From Mycobacterium sp. 852013-50091_SCH5140682 (lineage in GTDB: Bacteria; Actinomycetota; Actinomycetes; Mycobacteriales; Mycobacteriaceae): a stretch of DNA of 64,000 nt. A model generated the notes under the pieces. The model was not told the origin of the DNA. It saw only the letters and a list, made by a program, of their open reading frames with translations, and did no database searches. The stretch is taken from assembly GCF_001665685.1 (NCBI RefSeq), contig NZ_LZTB01000009.1:1-64000 (forward strand), given 5' to 3'. The position numbers were made by a program, and so were the translations under genes. Positions 52,096 to 60,839 of this stretch are shown here, in pieces (within the stretch, counting starts at the first letter, position 1; every line of letters begins with the position of its first letter).

Positions 52096-53883
52096 TCACT
52101 CGACCGTCACCGACTTGGCGAGGTTCCGAGGCTTGTCAACGTCTCGCGCCAGCGCTAATGCGAGTGTGCGAGCCAGTATTTGAAGTGGAACGACGCTGGT
52201 GAGTGGACCCCACGGCAGCTGCGGATTGTCGGCCAGCGGCACCAGGGCGTCGGCCGGTCCGATCGTGATCGCACGTCCCCCGCGGGCCCTCACCTCAGCC
52301 ACGCAGGTGGCGAGTTTAGGGTCACCGCTATCGATGATGATGACAGGAGTTCCGTTATCGATCAATGCCAATGGACCATGTTTGAGTTCGCCTGCCGGGC
52401 AGAGTTCAGCCCAGCGATAGGTGAGTTCCTTCAGTTTCAGTGCGCCCTCAGCGGCGTAAGGCAGCCCGGTGCTCCTGGCGAGAAAAACCACACCAGACTC
52501 GGATGTCATACCATCAGCTAGCTGGGGGACAATGCATTTCGATGTGGTTATCGCTGCGGCCAGCTGATCGGGCAGACGTAGAAGCTCATCGACAAGACAC
52601 TGTGCCGACGCCGTAGAGAGTCGGCGTAAAGCGACCATCGCCGAAATCATCACCGCCGAACCGGCAACGACCTGGCACACAAACGACTTGGTCGCCGCAA
52701 CGCCGATTTCGGTGCCCGCGTTGCACAACACCACCGCATCCGCTCGACGGGTCAACGTGGAATGCGCATTGTTGGTGACAGCGAGGAGGGGCGCAGCCGT
52801 GATTCCGTGGGATTCGACTGCATGAAGAACATCGGCGGTTTCACCGGACTGACTGATCGCGAGTCGCAAAGTACGCGGCTCCAGGATGGAATCGCCGTCC
52901 TCGCTTCCCACACAACTGGTCACCGGCAGCCCACCGATACGACGTACCAGATTGCCGAGCACCTGGCCGGCGTTCAACGAAGTGCCGCAACCTATGACGT
53001 GGACACGGTCGAAGGACTCCAGGTAAAGATCCCGCCACAGCGCACCGCTGGCAACAGCCGGGGCCACCTCGTCGAGCACTCGAGCGACCACTTCGGGTTG
53101 TTCGTCGATCTCCTTGGCCATGTAGTCGGAGTAGCCGTTGAGTTCCACGACGCCTTGGCGCAGCAGACATCGAGACGCGGCACGAGGTGCGGTGTTGAGT
53201 TCGTGATTTCGCCAGCGCTCGGTGAAGCCCAGTTCGACGACGTCGCCGTCCTCAAGGGCCCGGAACTCGTCGGTCCAATCAGCGATCGCAGCGATGTCGC
53301 TCGTTGCGAATTGGCCGTGCCGAGTACTCGCAACGAGAAGCGGCGAGTGATCGGCTGCAACCACGAGCCGACCAGTGCAGTGCTCGAGGACCGCGATGGC
53401 CCAGGAACCTTGGAGTGCAACGAGAGCAGCTTCGACTGCTTCGAACAGGTCGCCGCACATCCGCCGTTGATCCTCGATCAAGTGACACAACACCTCGCTG
53501 TCGACATCCGAGGCGAACCGGTGACCCGATATCAGAAGTGCGTGTCGCAGCCGGTCTGCATTCTCGATGATGCCGTTGTGCACGAGGCTGATCTCGCCGA
53601 AACAGTCGACGTGCGGGTGTGCATTATCTTCTGTCGCCGAGCCATGCGTGGCCGAACGTGTGTGGCCGATTCCGACGCCGTCCAGTTCCGCACCGGTGCG
53701 TTCGCTCAGCCGCCGATCCAAGGCGTCAACCCGCCCGACGGCACGCAATCGCTCGACTCCGCCATCGTTGGTCCTGACCGCCACCCCGACCGAGTCGTAG
53801 CCACGATATTCAAGACGGCGCAACGCAATACGGAGATATTCGATTGCCGGCCCCGACGTCCGACAGGCGATGATGCCACACAT
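52096..53883 (-). CDS. glmS: Glutamine-fructose-6-phosphate aminotransferase (GlmS) paralogue
   Basis: The 595-residue enzyme makes glucosamine-6-phosphate, the entry to UDP-GlcNAc and amino sugars. The N-terminal Cys2 glutaminase begins MCGIIACRTSG. Two SIS domains follow (VIGCGTSLNAG, then SQSGETADVLHA), and the C-terminus ends KSVTVE as GlmS proteins do. It has the usual domain order. Mycobacteria carry a housekeeping glmS elsewhere, so this is probably a dedicated second copy raising hexosamine supply for the polymer. Confidence 0.88.
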   Translation of the reverse strand: MCGIIACRTSGPAIEYLRIALRRLEYRGYDSVGVAVRTNDGGVERLRAVGRVDALDRRLSERTGAELDGVGIGHTRSATHGSATEDNAHPHVDCFGEISLVHNGIIENADRLRHALLISGHRFASDVDSEVLCHLIEDQRRMCGDLFEAVEAALVALQGSWAIAVLEHCTGRLVVAADHSPLLVASTRHGQFATSDIAAIADWTDEFRALEDGDVVELGFTERWRNHELNTAPRAASRCLLRQGVVELNGYSDYMAKEIDEQPEVVARVLDEVAPAVASGALWRDLYLESFDRVHVIGCGTSLNAGQVLGNLVRRIGGLPVTSCVGSEDGDSILEPRTLRLAISQSGETADVLHAVESHGITAAPLLAVTNNAHSTLTRRADAVVLCNAGTEIGVAATKSFVCQVVAGSAVMISAMVALRRLSTASAQCLVDELLRLPDQLAAAITTSKCIVPQLADGMTSESGVVFLARSTGLPYAAEGALKLKELTYRWAELCPAGELKHGPLALIDNGTPVIIIDSGDPKLATCVAEVRARGGRAITIGPADALVPLADNPQLPWGPLTSVVPLQILARTLALALARDVDKPRNLAKSVTVE

Positions 53884-54137
53884 CAGCGGACTCCCCGCTC
53901 GAATCGCTCACGGAAAGAAACAGCCTGAACCGATTGAAGACAACCAAAGGCGTGATTGCAGGTGTGCCCGACTACCTGTATGCCGACCTCGGGGAGCCGC
54001 CAGATTGGTCGACAGCGACGCCACGTGGTGGTCGCGAGTTAACCAATACCGCATTCATCCACTATCGATGGCTGAAAGCCATTGGTACATGGACCTTCAG
54101 AGCGATTTTTGGGATGTATCAGGGTCTAGTTCGGGAA

Positions 54138-55052
54138 CTAGTTCGCGGGTGAATCTTCGGCGTACAGCATCGTCCGGGCGAGGGCAGCTGCCTGCGCCCG
54201 CGTGCTCACGCCAAGCTTGGCCAGCAGGCTGTGGACGTGGTTCTTCACGGTATGCACGGCGATGCAGAGTTCCGTCGCGATTTCCAAATTCGAACGACCT
54301 ACCACCAGCATCCTCAAGATCTGGGCCTCGCGCTCCGTAAGGGCTAGTTCTTTTGTCGCAGACTGCCGCTGCGATGCGAGTGACGAGAGCCTTCTGAGCA
54401 GAATGCCCGAGATCCCTGTTGAACACGAGAACTCACCCACAGCAACCTTATGTATCGCTACAATTAGATTCTCGAGCGACTCGGTCCGTACGTGATAGCC
54501 GGCAACACCCAACTCGGCGCACGAGACTATCTCGGTTTCGTCATCCTCTGATACGCCGATAACCACCACTCGGACGTGCGGGCTGGATTTCAGAGCCTGC
54601 CGCAGCAACATCCCGCTGTCGCGAGTCGTCATGCTCACCAAGATCACCCGCGGCAACGCTTCTTCCAACGCCGCCCGCATGGAGGACAAGTCCCACGCGA
54701 GCCCCGAAGTCACGGCGCCGTGCGAGGCGAGAACAGCGGCCAGGTACTCACGGTGGAGGGCGTTGTCGTCGACAATCAGAGTTCGCACTTCGCGCAGCAT
54801 TCCCGGGCCGTCCGCGCATTCCTGGTACGACTCGGCACTATCGCCTACGGTCGCCGATGCGTGGCGATCGACCAACCCCCCGGGTACGGCAAAGAACGAA
54901 CGCGGGTTGGCCGGTCGGTAAACGTTGCCCGCGGCAACTCCATACATCAAATCGGCCTCATCAGCAGGGTCCATCCCCCGCCCGGCGTCCGCGGCGACCG
55001 CCATCGCGGCCTGAGACAGAGGAGCCACTGGGCTGACTTGCAAATCGTCCAT
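54138..55052 (-). CDS. LuxR-type response regulator with altered receiver
   Basis: The 304-residue protein has an N-terminal ~85-residue part of unknown fold, a receiver domain (VRTLIVDDNALHREYL...) and a C-terminal LuxR HTH (ELALTEREAQIL...VHTVKNHVHSLLAKLG). The acidic pair DD is present, but the phospho-acceptor position reads VILVSMTT, with Ser instead of Asp, and the conserved Lys near the end is Arg. It may be phosphorylation-independent. A start at the internal ATG near 54803 is possible. It is the only complete DNA-binding regulator in the island and is related to the remnant at 27937. Confidence 0.78.
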   Translation of the reverse strand: MDDLQVSPVAPLSQAAMAVAADAGRGMDPADEADLMYGVAAGNVYRPANPRSFFAVPGGLVDRHASATVGDSAESYQECADGPGMLREVRTLIVDDNALHREYLAAVLASHGAVTSGLAWDLSSMRAALEEALPRVILVSMTTRDSGMLLRQALKSSPHVRVVVIGVSEDDETEIVSCAELGVAGYHVRTESLENLIVAIHKVAVGEFSCSTGISGILLRRLSSLASQRQSATKELALTEREAQILRMLVVGRSNLEIATELCIAVHTVKNHVHSLLAKLGVSTRAQAAALARTMLYAEDSPAN

Positions 55053-55812
55053 CTCGACAGTCCGATCAAATCGCCCAGAGACGTGACCCCCGCGGACCCG
55101 GGGTCCACTGCGGAGACACCCATCGCAAATCCCGCTCGGACACGCGACTGGGCACCGCAGATCTTTTTGCCATGTCTTCGACCTCCCGCTGGATCACCGA
55201 CAAATGATGACGCTCGTCGCGGGGTCCTGGCGACAATGTTGTTTGATTAGCCAAGTTCGTTACGGTGCACTGACCGAGAACGTGTTCCAAACACTAGCAT
55301 ATTCACGATTCATTGCCAAAAATGCGCTTACTGGTGAATTTCAAGCGCATGGACCGGTGCCCCAAGTCTCGCTGCGCACCTTCCTGACCGTCCCGTCAAC
55401 CCGACATGGAGACGACGCGTTCACGGGCTGTCATGGGCGTAAATTCGCAGGTAAACAGTGGTAAAATCTATCGTCGCAGACGACGGGGTCGAGGACTTCC
55501 CACGATAGGTGCACTGCGACAACACGCGGGACAATCAGCTATCACACAGGCCGCCTCCGACCGCCGCCTGATGGCGTTTGTTAGTAGTATCAAAGTTTTC
55601 TAGAAAGTCTCCAGCAAACTAATTTTTTTCGATCACAAAATTATTTAACGCGCCAGCTACTTAGCCAGGCTGACTGTGGCCTTGCGTTGTCAACGACATG
55701 CCTCTCCCTTGCGCAGACATCCATCCACTGGTCGAGCCCCGAGCGGCAGCCTGGCGGTACTGTCACGCGCGTAGAGCCGTGGCTTGACCGATGGACAGAA
55801 CGGGAGCGAGCC
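55053..55812. other. Intergenic gap, A+T-rich segment with motif
   Basis: About 760 bases without a convincing gene. A strongly A+T-rich section (about 55570-55660) contains the palindrome TTTCTAGAAA (55597-55606) and CCAGCAAACT (55611-55620), another member of the recurring motif family. GGTAAA repeats occur near 55450. The promoter of the LuxR-type gene is expected in this region. Confidence 0.45.
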
Positions 55813-56393
55813 ATGAACGCACCAGATCCGCTGGAGCGAGGTTTCTCGGCGCCTTCGGACCGCGGCGCACAAAGATGACGCACGTCGGCTATGCGAGACC
55901 TGCGTGGGGATCCTTCCGGTGGCGAGGGGCCTGGTGTGGATGCGATCGATTCCGGTCAGCCGATCCTGGTGGCGGATCTGGCCGCCGCGTACGAGCGATG
56001 GTCGATGTTCGCCTATGAGGCTGCCGCGATCGGAGTCGCGGCGATGTATGCCCTGCCACTACAGGTCGGGGCGATCCAGGTAGGTGTCCTCGATCTGTAC
56101 CGAAATACCCGTCCGGAACTCGCCGCCATCGATAACACCGACGGCGTTGCGATGGCCGACATGGTGACCAGCATTCTGCTCAGCGGGGCTGAGGTGACGC
56201 GCCGGTGGATTCCCTGGGGTCGCTGTGGGACCAGCCCCTGCAAACTCGCGAGGTTCACCAGGCAACCGGGATGGTCGTCGCGCAACCAGGCGTGAGCGCA
56301 CGGGAGGCGTACGCGCGCATGCAGGCCTATGCCTATTCCCATCAACGCTTGCTCAGTGATGTCGCTACCGACGTTGTATACACCGTCGGCTGA
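55813..56393 (+). pseudogene. Broken GAF-ANTAR regulator
   Basis: Pieces of a GAF-ANTAR protein appear in changing frames. An N-terminal MNAPDPLERGFSA runs into a stop at 55876, and DDARRLCETCVGILPVA is in another frame from 55874. GEGPGVDAIDSGQPILVADL through SGAEVTRR lies from about 55921, and the ANTAR part LGSLWDQPLQTREVHQATGM starts after a further shift near 56205. About 60 residues of the GAF core seem to be missing between the second and third pieces. An intact relative of different GAF sequence lies next to it. Likely non-functional. Confidence 0.7.
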
Positions 56394-56519
56394 GGTTCAC
56401 CCCAGAATCAGACACCAACCCCGGTACGGATCCTGGCCCGTCGGCCGGCGATGACTCCGTGAGCAAACGTTGACCACTGCAAGCGATGGGGCAAAGATTG
56501 ATGTGTAAGGGAGCAGTGG

Positions 56520-57245
56520 ATGGACCGTTACGAGCAACTCGCGGGTGCATTCGTCGGGCTCGCGGACACACTTGTCGCGGACTACGACGTCGCCGAGTTC
56601 GCTCAGCGCCTCGTCGACAGGCTGACAACTTTGCTGCCGGTATCCGAGGCGGGCATCATGCTCGGTGACGGGAACCAACACCTGCACGTATTCGCCTCCA
56701 GCAGCGAAAGCACGCGGCTGCTGGAACTCCTACAAGTCGAAGCAAACGCCGGCCCATGTCTAGAGGCCTACTTCACCCGGCAAACCGTGCCGGTACCCGA
56801 AATCCAGGAAACACGGGACCGCTGGCCCGCATTCGCCGAGTGCGCCGCCGAGTACGGTTTCTCGGCGGCGTTCGCGCTTCCGCTGCGGTTGCGCGAAGAG
56901 AGTGTCGGCTCTGTAAATCTCCTGCGCACCCAGCCGGGTCCAATGTCAGCAAGGGACCTCGCGGTGGGTCAGGGGCTGTCCGACGTCGCCGCTGTCGGGA
57001 TACTGCACCACCGCATCCTCATGCGCGCTGAGGTCGTCAACCAGCAGCTGCACAGCGCTCTCAATACGCGGACGATCATCGAGCAAGCCAAGGGTGTGCT
57101 CGCCGAACGCGGCGGGATCGACATGGATAAATCATTCGCGCTACTTCGCGCGCACGCGCGACGAACCAATCAACGACTGGCTGATCTGGCGCGCGCCGTG
57201 GTAGACGGTGTGGACACGGCCGTGATTCTCGATCCCGGGCCCTGA
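56520..57245 (+). CDS. GAF-ANTAR RNA-binding regulator
   Basis: The 241-residue protein has a GAF sensor domain (about 15-165) and a C-terminal ANTAR domain (about 178-235, with ALNTRTIIEQAKGVLAERGG) that binds two-hexaloop terminators to cause antitermination. GGGAG lies six bases before ATG 56520. It follows the pseudogene at 55813 in the same orientation, so the pair probably arose from a cluster of such genes. Ligand and RNA targets are unknown. Confidence 0.85.
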   Translation: MDRYEQLAGAFVGLADTLVADYDVAEFAQRLVDRLTTLLPVSEAGIMLGDGNQHLHVFASSSESTRLLELLQVEANAGPCLEAYFTRQTVPVPEIQETRDRWPAFAECAAEYGFSAAFALPLRLREESVGSVNLLRTQPGPMSARDLAVGQGLSDVAAVGILHHRILMRAEVVNQQLHSALNTRTIIEQAKGVLAERGGIDMDKSFALLRAHARRTNQRLADLARAVVDGVDTAVILDPGP

Positions 57246-57260
57246 CCGCAGCCGCTGCGC

Positions 57261-58058
57261 CTACATGCGCCGCGACAAGTCTCCATCGTCGTACCGCTGC
57301 GGCGGCTGATGCGGAGCCACCGGCGCGGCTGGCGGCGGAGCGGCCGGAGCCTGGTGCGGGGCCACGGGAGCGGGTCCGGCGCTTGGCCGGTTCTCACTCG
57401 GCCCGGCACCCGCATTGTGCGGGGCCGCGGGGGCCTGGTGCGCACGCTCGTTCAGCTGTGCCTCGCGGGCATCCTGGCCGGCCTGACGCTCGTCCTGCTG
57501 GGCATCGCGTTCATTCTGTCGAGTCTCGCGCTCATCCTGTTTGGCGTCCCGCTCATTGAGCTTGGCCTCACGGTCGTTCAGGGGCTGGGGCCCACCAGGA
57601 CCACCTGGCGCGCCACCACCCGGCGCACCCTCCCCCGGAGCACCGGACCCGGAACCACCGCCGCCCTTGGCGCCTTCCATGGCCTTCATCACGGGCTCCA
57701 TCAACGAGCCGAACTGACCGCCCATCCCACCGGCGGCTTGCGCAGGCTGGCTGGCCATCTGGCCCATCTGGCCGAGCTGACCCATCATCTGGCCCAGCTG
57801 TCCGACACCTTGCTGGCCGGACTGATCGGCGTTCTCATACGCGCCCTGTGCGTCGGACAGTTTGCCGTTGAACATGTTCTCTTTGGCCGACAGCGCGGTG
57901 ACGTTGGCGGTCAGTGAAGCTGCCAGCGTCGGCAAGAGGCCCGCGATGGTCATGCTCATCGCATCGGCACCCGCCTGAATCGTCGGCATGTCCGGCAGCT
58001 CGATCGGAGCCGCGGTCCAGCCCAGAAACCCAGGGCTCGTAAACGGAGTGCTGCTCAC
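57261..58058 (-). CDS. EspC/PE-like type VII secretion substrate with heptad repeats
   Basis: The 265-residue protein has a helical N-terminal domain ending in AYENAD (Tyr74-Asp78), which fits the type VII signal YxxxD/E. A Gly/Gln/Met-rich section follows, then seven consecutive 7-residue units of the LNERDAK/QDERETR type at 160-208, likely a charged coiled coil, and a Pro/Ala-rich tail. It is encoded 48 bases downstream of the WXG-like gene, suggesting co-secretion as a pair. Exact family membership is uncertain. Confidence 0.65.
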   Translation of the reverse strand: MSSTPFTSPGFLGWTAAPIELPDMPTIQAGADAMSMTIAGLLPTLAASLTANVTALSAKENMFNGKLSDAQGAYENADQSGQQGVGQLGQMMGQLGQMGQMASQPAQAAGGMGGQFGSLMEPVMKAMEGAKGGGGSGSGAPGEGAPGGGAPGGPGGPQPLNDREAKLNERDAKQDERETRQNERDAQQDERQAGQDAREAQLNERAHQAPAAPHNAGAGPSENRPSAGPAPVAPHQAPAAPPPAAPVAPHQPPQRYDDGDLSRRM

Positions 58059-58106
58059 CGGGCACCTCTTTCAGAATCTATCGCACCTACACGCATGACA
58101 GCCGGC

Positions 58107-59216
58107 TCACCAGTCATCGTCCACGTCGCCGTCGTCGAGTTCGTGCTCGAGAGGGGCAGGCACAGCGAGGCCCTGCGTGGTGCCGCCACCACCGGAACCG
58201 CGATGACCCATCGCGCCCATCGGCCCCATGCCGCCGCCCATACCGCCGGCGGACACCGGAGCCACCCCGCCGAACGCGTTGCTACCGGCCATGGCGGGTT
58301 CGGTGGCCACCGACACCGGCGAGGGGCCGCCCACGAGCTTGCCCATCAACGGGGTCTGCGCGCCGCCACCGCCCGAGCCGGGCAACGATGCCGCCTTCAT
58401 CAGTCCAGCGCCCGAACTCGGGCCGGACCCGCCTGCCGCGGGGTGAGTGGAGAACGCGGAGAACGGCATTGGACCACCGCCGGTGCCGCCTTTGCCCGCC
58501 GAGCCGAACATCTGCGTCAACTGCTGCAACGGCTGCGTCAACTGCTGCAGCGGCTGGGTCAGCTGCTGCGGAACCTGGCCGAGCATCTGCGGGATCTGCC
58601 CGAGCATCTGAGGTAACTGCCCCAGCATCTGCATCATCTGCTCGCCGCCCTTCTGCGCGGCTTGCTGAGCCTCGGCGGTGGGCGGCGTGGTGACGGCAGG
58701 CATGTTCGCCGTGGTTCCGAGGCTGCTGGCCAGCTCCGAGGTCGCGGCGGTCACCGTCGCGATGTTCTGCGACAGCCCCATCTTGATGACGCCTTCGATC
58801 AACGCCTGCTTGTTGTCGATCGGCAGCGCCTGCAGCATCTCGACCTCCTGCTGCACCTGCTGCGCCGTGGCGTTGACCGCCGTCTTGGTCTGCACGACAG
58901 CCGCGGCCATGGTGGTGAGCTGGGTGGCGATGGCCTCTGCCTGCGCGCCGTTGGACTCGTGGTGGCCGATCATCGTGGTGGCTTCGCCGGATGCGGCCGT
59001 TGCGCCGGTACCTTGCCAGACCTCGTTGAGCTTCATCAGCTGGTTGGTCTGCTGAGGCACGATGTTGCCGGTGATGTTGGCCGCCAACTTCTGATAGGAC
59101 GCCGACGCTGCGGTCAGCTGTTCCTCGTCGATGTTGGGCCACCCCGGACCCGTCACCGTTTGCGACCCGTACGGGCTGCTATCCGGCGGCATCCCCATGC
59201 CACGGCCCCCTTCCAC
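58107..59216 (-). CDS. WXG/PPE-like type VII secretion-associated protein
   Basis: The 369-residue protein has a long helical N-terminal domain (about 25-170) with VWQGTG at 66-71 as a WxG turn. A repeat section follows with QMLGQLP/QMLGQIP/QMLGQVP and QPLQQLTQ units (about 195-235), then a Gly/Ser/Pro-rich tail ending in an acidic DDGDVDDDW. It resembles ESX-secreted EspB/EspJ/PPE-type proteins but lacks the PPE motif at the N-terminus. It occupies the place where M. tuberculosis has PPE63. Confidence 0.65.
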   Translation of the reverse strand: MEGGRGMGMPPDSSPYGSQTVTGPGWPNIDEEQLTAASASYQKLAANITGNIVPQQTNQLMKLNEVWQGTGATAASGEATTMIGHHESNGAQAEAIATQLTTMAAAVVQTKTAVNATAQQVQQEVEMLQALPIDNKQALIEGVIKMGLSQNIATVTAATSELASSLGTTANMPAVTTPPTAEAQQAAQKGGEQMMQMLGQLPQMLGQIPQMLGQVPQQLTQPLQQLTQPLQQLTQMFGSAGKGGTGGGPMPFSAFSTHPAAGGSGPSSGAGLMKAASLPGSGGGGAQTPLMGKLVGGPSPVSVATEPAMAGSNAFGGVAPVSAGGMGGGMGPMGAMGHRGSGGGGTTQGLAVPAPLEHELDDGDVDDDW

Positions 59217-59273
59217 GCATCCTGCACATGTGGAGCAAACATTACCGTGCCGGACAGAGGTGGCAACGCACCT

Positions 59274-60431
59274 TTAGCCCAAGATCAATCCGGAGGTCGG
59301 AACGCCGGTGCCCGCGGTGACCAGCACATGCTCCACATTGTCGACCTGGTTGACCGACGTGCCGCGCAACTGCCGCACCCCTTCGGCAATGCCGTTCATG
59401 CCGTGGATGTAGGCCTCCCCCAGTTGGCCGCCATGGGTGTTGATCGGCAACCGACCGCCGAGTTCGATCGCTCCGCCTGCGATGAAGTCCTTCGCCTCGC
59501 CCTTACCGCAGAAGCCGAGCTCCTCCAGCTGGATCAGCGTGTACGGCGTGAAGTGGTCGTACAGGACGGCCGTCTGGATGTCGGCAGGCGCCAGGCCGCT
59601 CTGTTCCCAGAGCTGACGGCCCACCAGGCCCATCTCGGGCAGACCGAGTTCCTCGCGGTAGTACGAGTACATGGTGAACTGGTCGGTGCCCGCGCCCTGG
59701 GCCGCCGCTTCGATGGTCACCGGCCGGTGTTTGAGGTCCCTGGCCCGCTCGGGGGTGGTGACGACGATGGCCACACCGCCGTCGGTCTCCTGACAGCAGT
59801 CCAGCAAGCGCAGCGGCTCGGCGATCCAGCGGGAATTCTGGTGATCTTCGATGGTGATCGGCTTGCCGTAGAAGTGCGCCTTGGGATTGTTCGCGGCGTG
59901 CTTGCGGTCGGCCACCGACACCGCACCGAAATCGGCACTCGTGGCGCCGTATTCGTGCATGTAGCGCTGGGCGATCATGGCCACCGACGCGGCGGGGGTG
60001 CTCAGCCCGTGCGGGTAGGACCAGCTGTATTCGACGCCGCGCGAGTCGGCGTTGACGGTCAGGCCGGTCATCACCTGGCCGAAGCGGAACTCCGAGCGCT
60101 CATTGAAAGCCCGGTATGCCACAACGACTTCCGCCACACCGGTCGCCACCGCGAGAGCGGCTTGCTGCACGGTCGCGGCAGCAGCGCCGCCGCCGTAGCC
60201 GATCTGGCTGAAGAACTTCAGGTCGCCGATACCGGTGGACCGCGCCACGGCGGTCTCCAGGTTGGAGTCCATCGTGAAGGTCACCAGACCGTCGACGTCC
60301 GACGGCTGCAGGCCGGCATCGTCGAGCGCGTCGAGCACCGCCTCGGCGGCCAACCTCAGTTCGCTGCGGCCGGAGTTCTTGGAGAAGTCGGTGGCGCCGA
60401 TACCGGCGATGGCCGCCTTGCCGGAGAGCAT
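59274..60431 (-). CDS. ltp2: Thiolase-fold retro-aldolase Ltp2
   Basis: The 385-residue thiolase-like protein begins MLSGKAAIAGIGATDFSKNSGRSE and matches the Rv3540c type. With the DUF35 part of ChsH2 it cleaves the last three carbons of the cholesterol side chain, releasing propionyl-CoA and a 17-keto steroid. The classical nucleophilic thiolase Cys context is absent, as expected for aldolase members. Its ATG directly follows the chsH1 stop (TAGATG), so the two are translationally coupled. Confidence 0.93.
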   Translation of the reverse strand: MLSGKAAIAGIGATDFSKNSGRSELRLAAEAVLDALDDAGLQPSDVDGLVTFTMDSNLETAVARSTGIGDLKFFSQIGYGGGAAAATVQQAALAVATGVAEVVVAYRAFNERSEFRFGQVMTGLTVNADSRGVEYSWSYPHGLSTPAASVAMIAQRYMHEYGATSADFGAVSVADRKHAANNPKAHFYGKPITIEDHQNSRWIAEPLRLLDCCQETDGGVAIVVTTPERARDLKHRPVTIEAAAQGAGTDQFTMYSYYREELGLPEMGLVGRQLWEQSGLAPADIQTAVLYDHFTPYTLIQLEELGFCGKGEAKDFIAGGAIELGGRLPINTHGGQLGEAYIHGMNGIAEGVRQLRGTSVNQVDNVEHVLVTAGTGVPTSGLILG

Positions 60432-60839
60432 CTAGTCGTCCCCCAAAGTCAGTGTTGCGGTGGCGATGATGTGATCGCCGAGGCTGTTGCTGCCAACGAC
60501 TTTCAGCGTCACCAGGTCACCATCGAGCGCAGTCACCTCACCGGCAAAGGTGATGGTGTCGTAGGCGTACCACGGCACCCCCAGGCGCAGTTTGATCGAC
60601 TTGATGACGGCGTTCGGGCCCGCCCAGTCGGTGAGATACCGCTGCACGAGCCCGGTGTCGGTGAGGATGTTGACGAAGATGTCCTTGGAGCCCTTGGCCT
60701 GCGCCTTGTCCCGGTCGTGGTGCACGTCCTGATAGTCACGCGTCGCGATGGCCGTGGACACGATGAACGTCGGGTCGCCGTAGATCTGCAGTTCCGGCAG
60801 TGTGGTGCCGACTTGGATGTCGAGCTTGGTGAGGCTCAT
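60432..60839 (-). CDS. chsH1: MaoC-like hydratase subunit ChsH1
   Basis: The 135-residue hotdog protein has the catalytic segment TRDYQDVHHDRD (Asp35 and His40/41 region). It pairs with the N-terminal domain of ChsH2 to hydrate the 17-side-chain enoyl-CoA in cholesterol degradation. ATG 60839 overlaps the chsH2 stop (ATGA); the frame is open five codons upstream, but MSLTKLD is the usual start. Confidence 0.93.
   Translation of the reverse strand: MSLTKLDIQVGTTLPELQIYGDPTFIVSTAIATRDYQDVHHDRDKAQAKGSKDIFVNILTDTGLVQRYLTDWAGPNAVIKSIKLRLGVPWYAYDTITFAGEVTALDGDLVTLKVVGSNSLGDHIIATATLTLGDD

Noticed and set aside
53934..54152. Short plus-strand frame of 72 codons between glmS and the LuxR-type gene
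   Set aside because: TTG start, no ribosome site, no recognisable domain; it also overlaps the 3' end of the LuxR-type gene.
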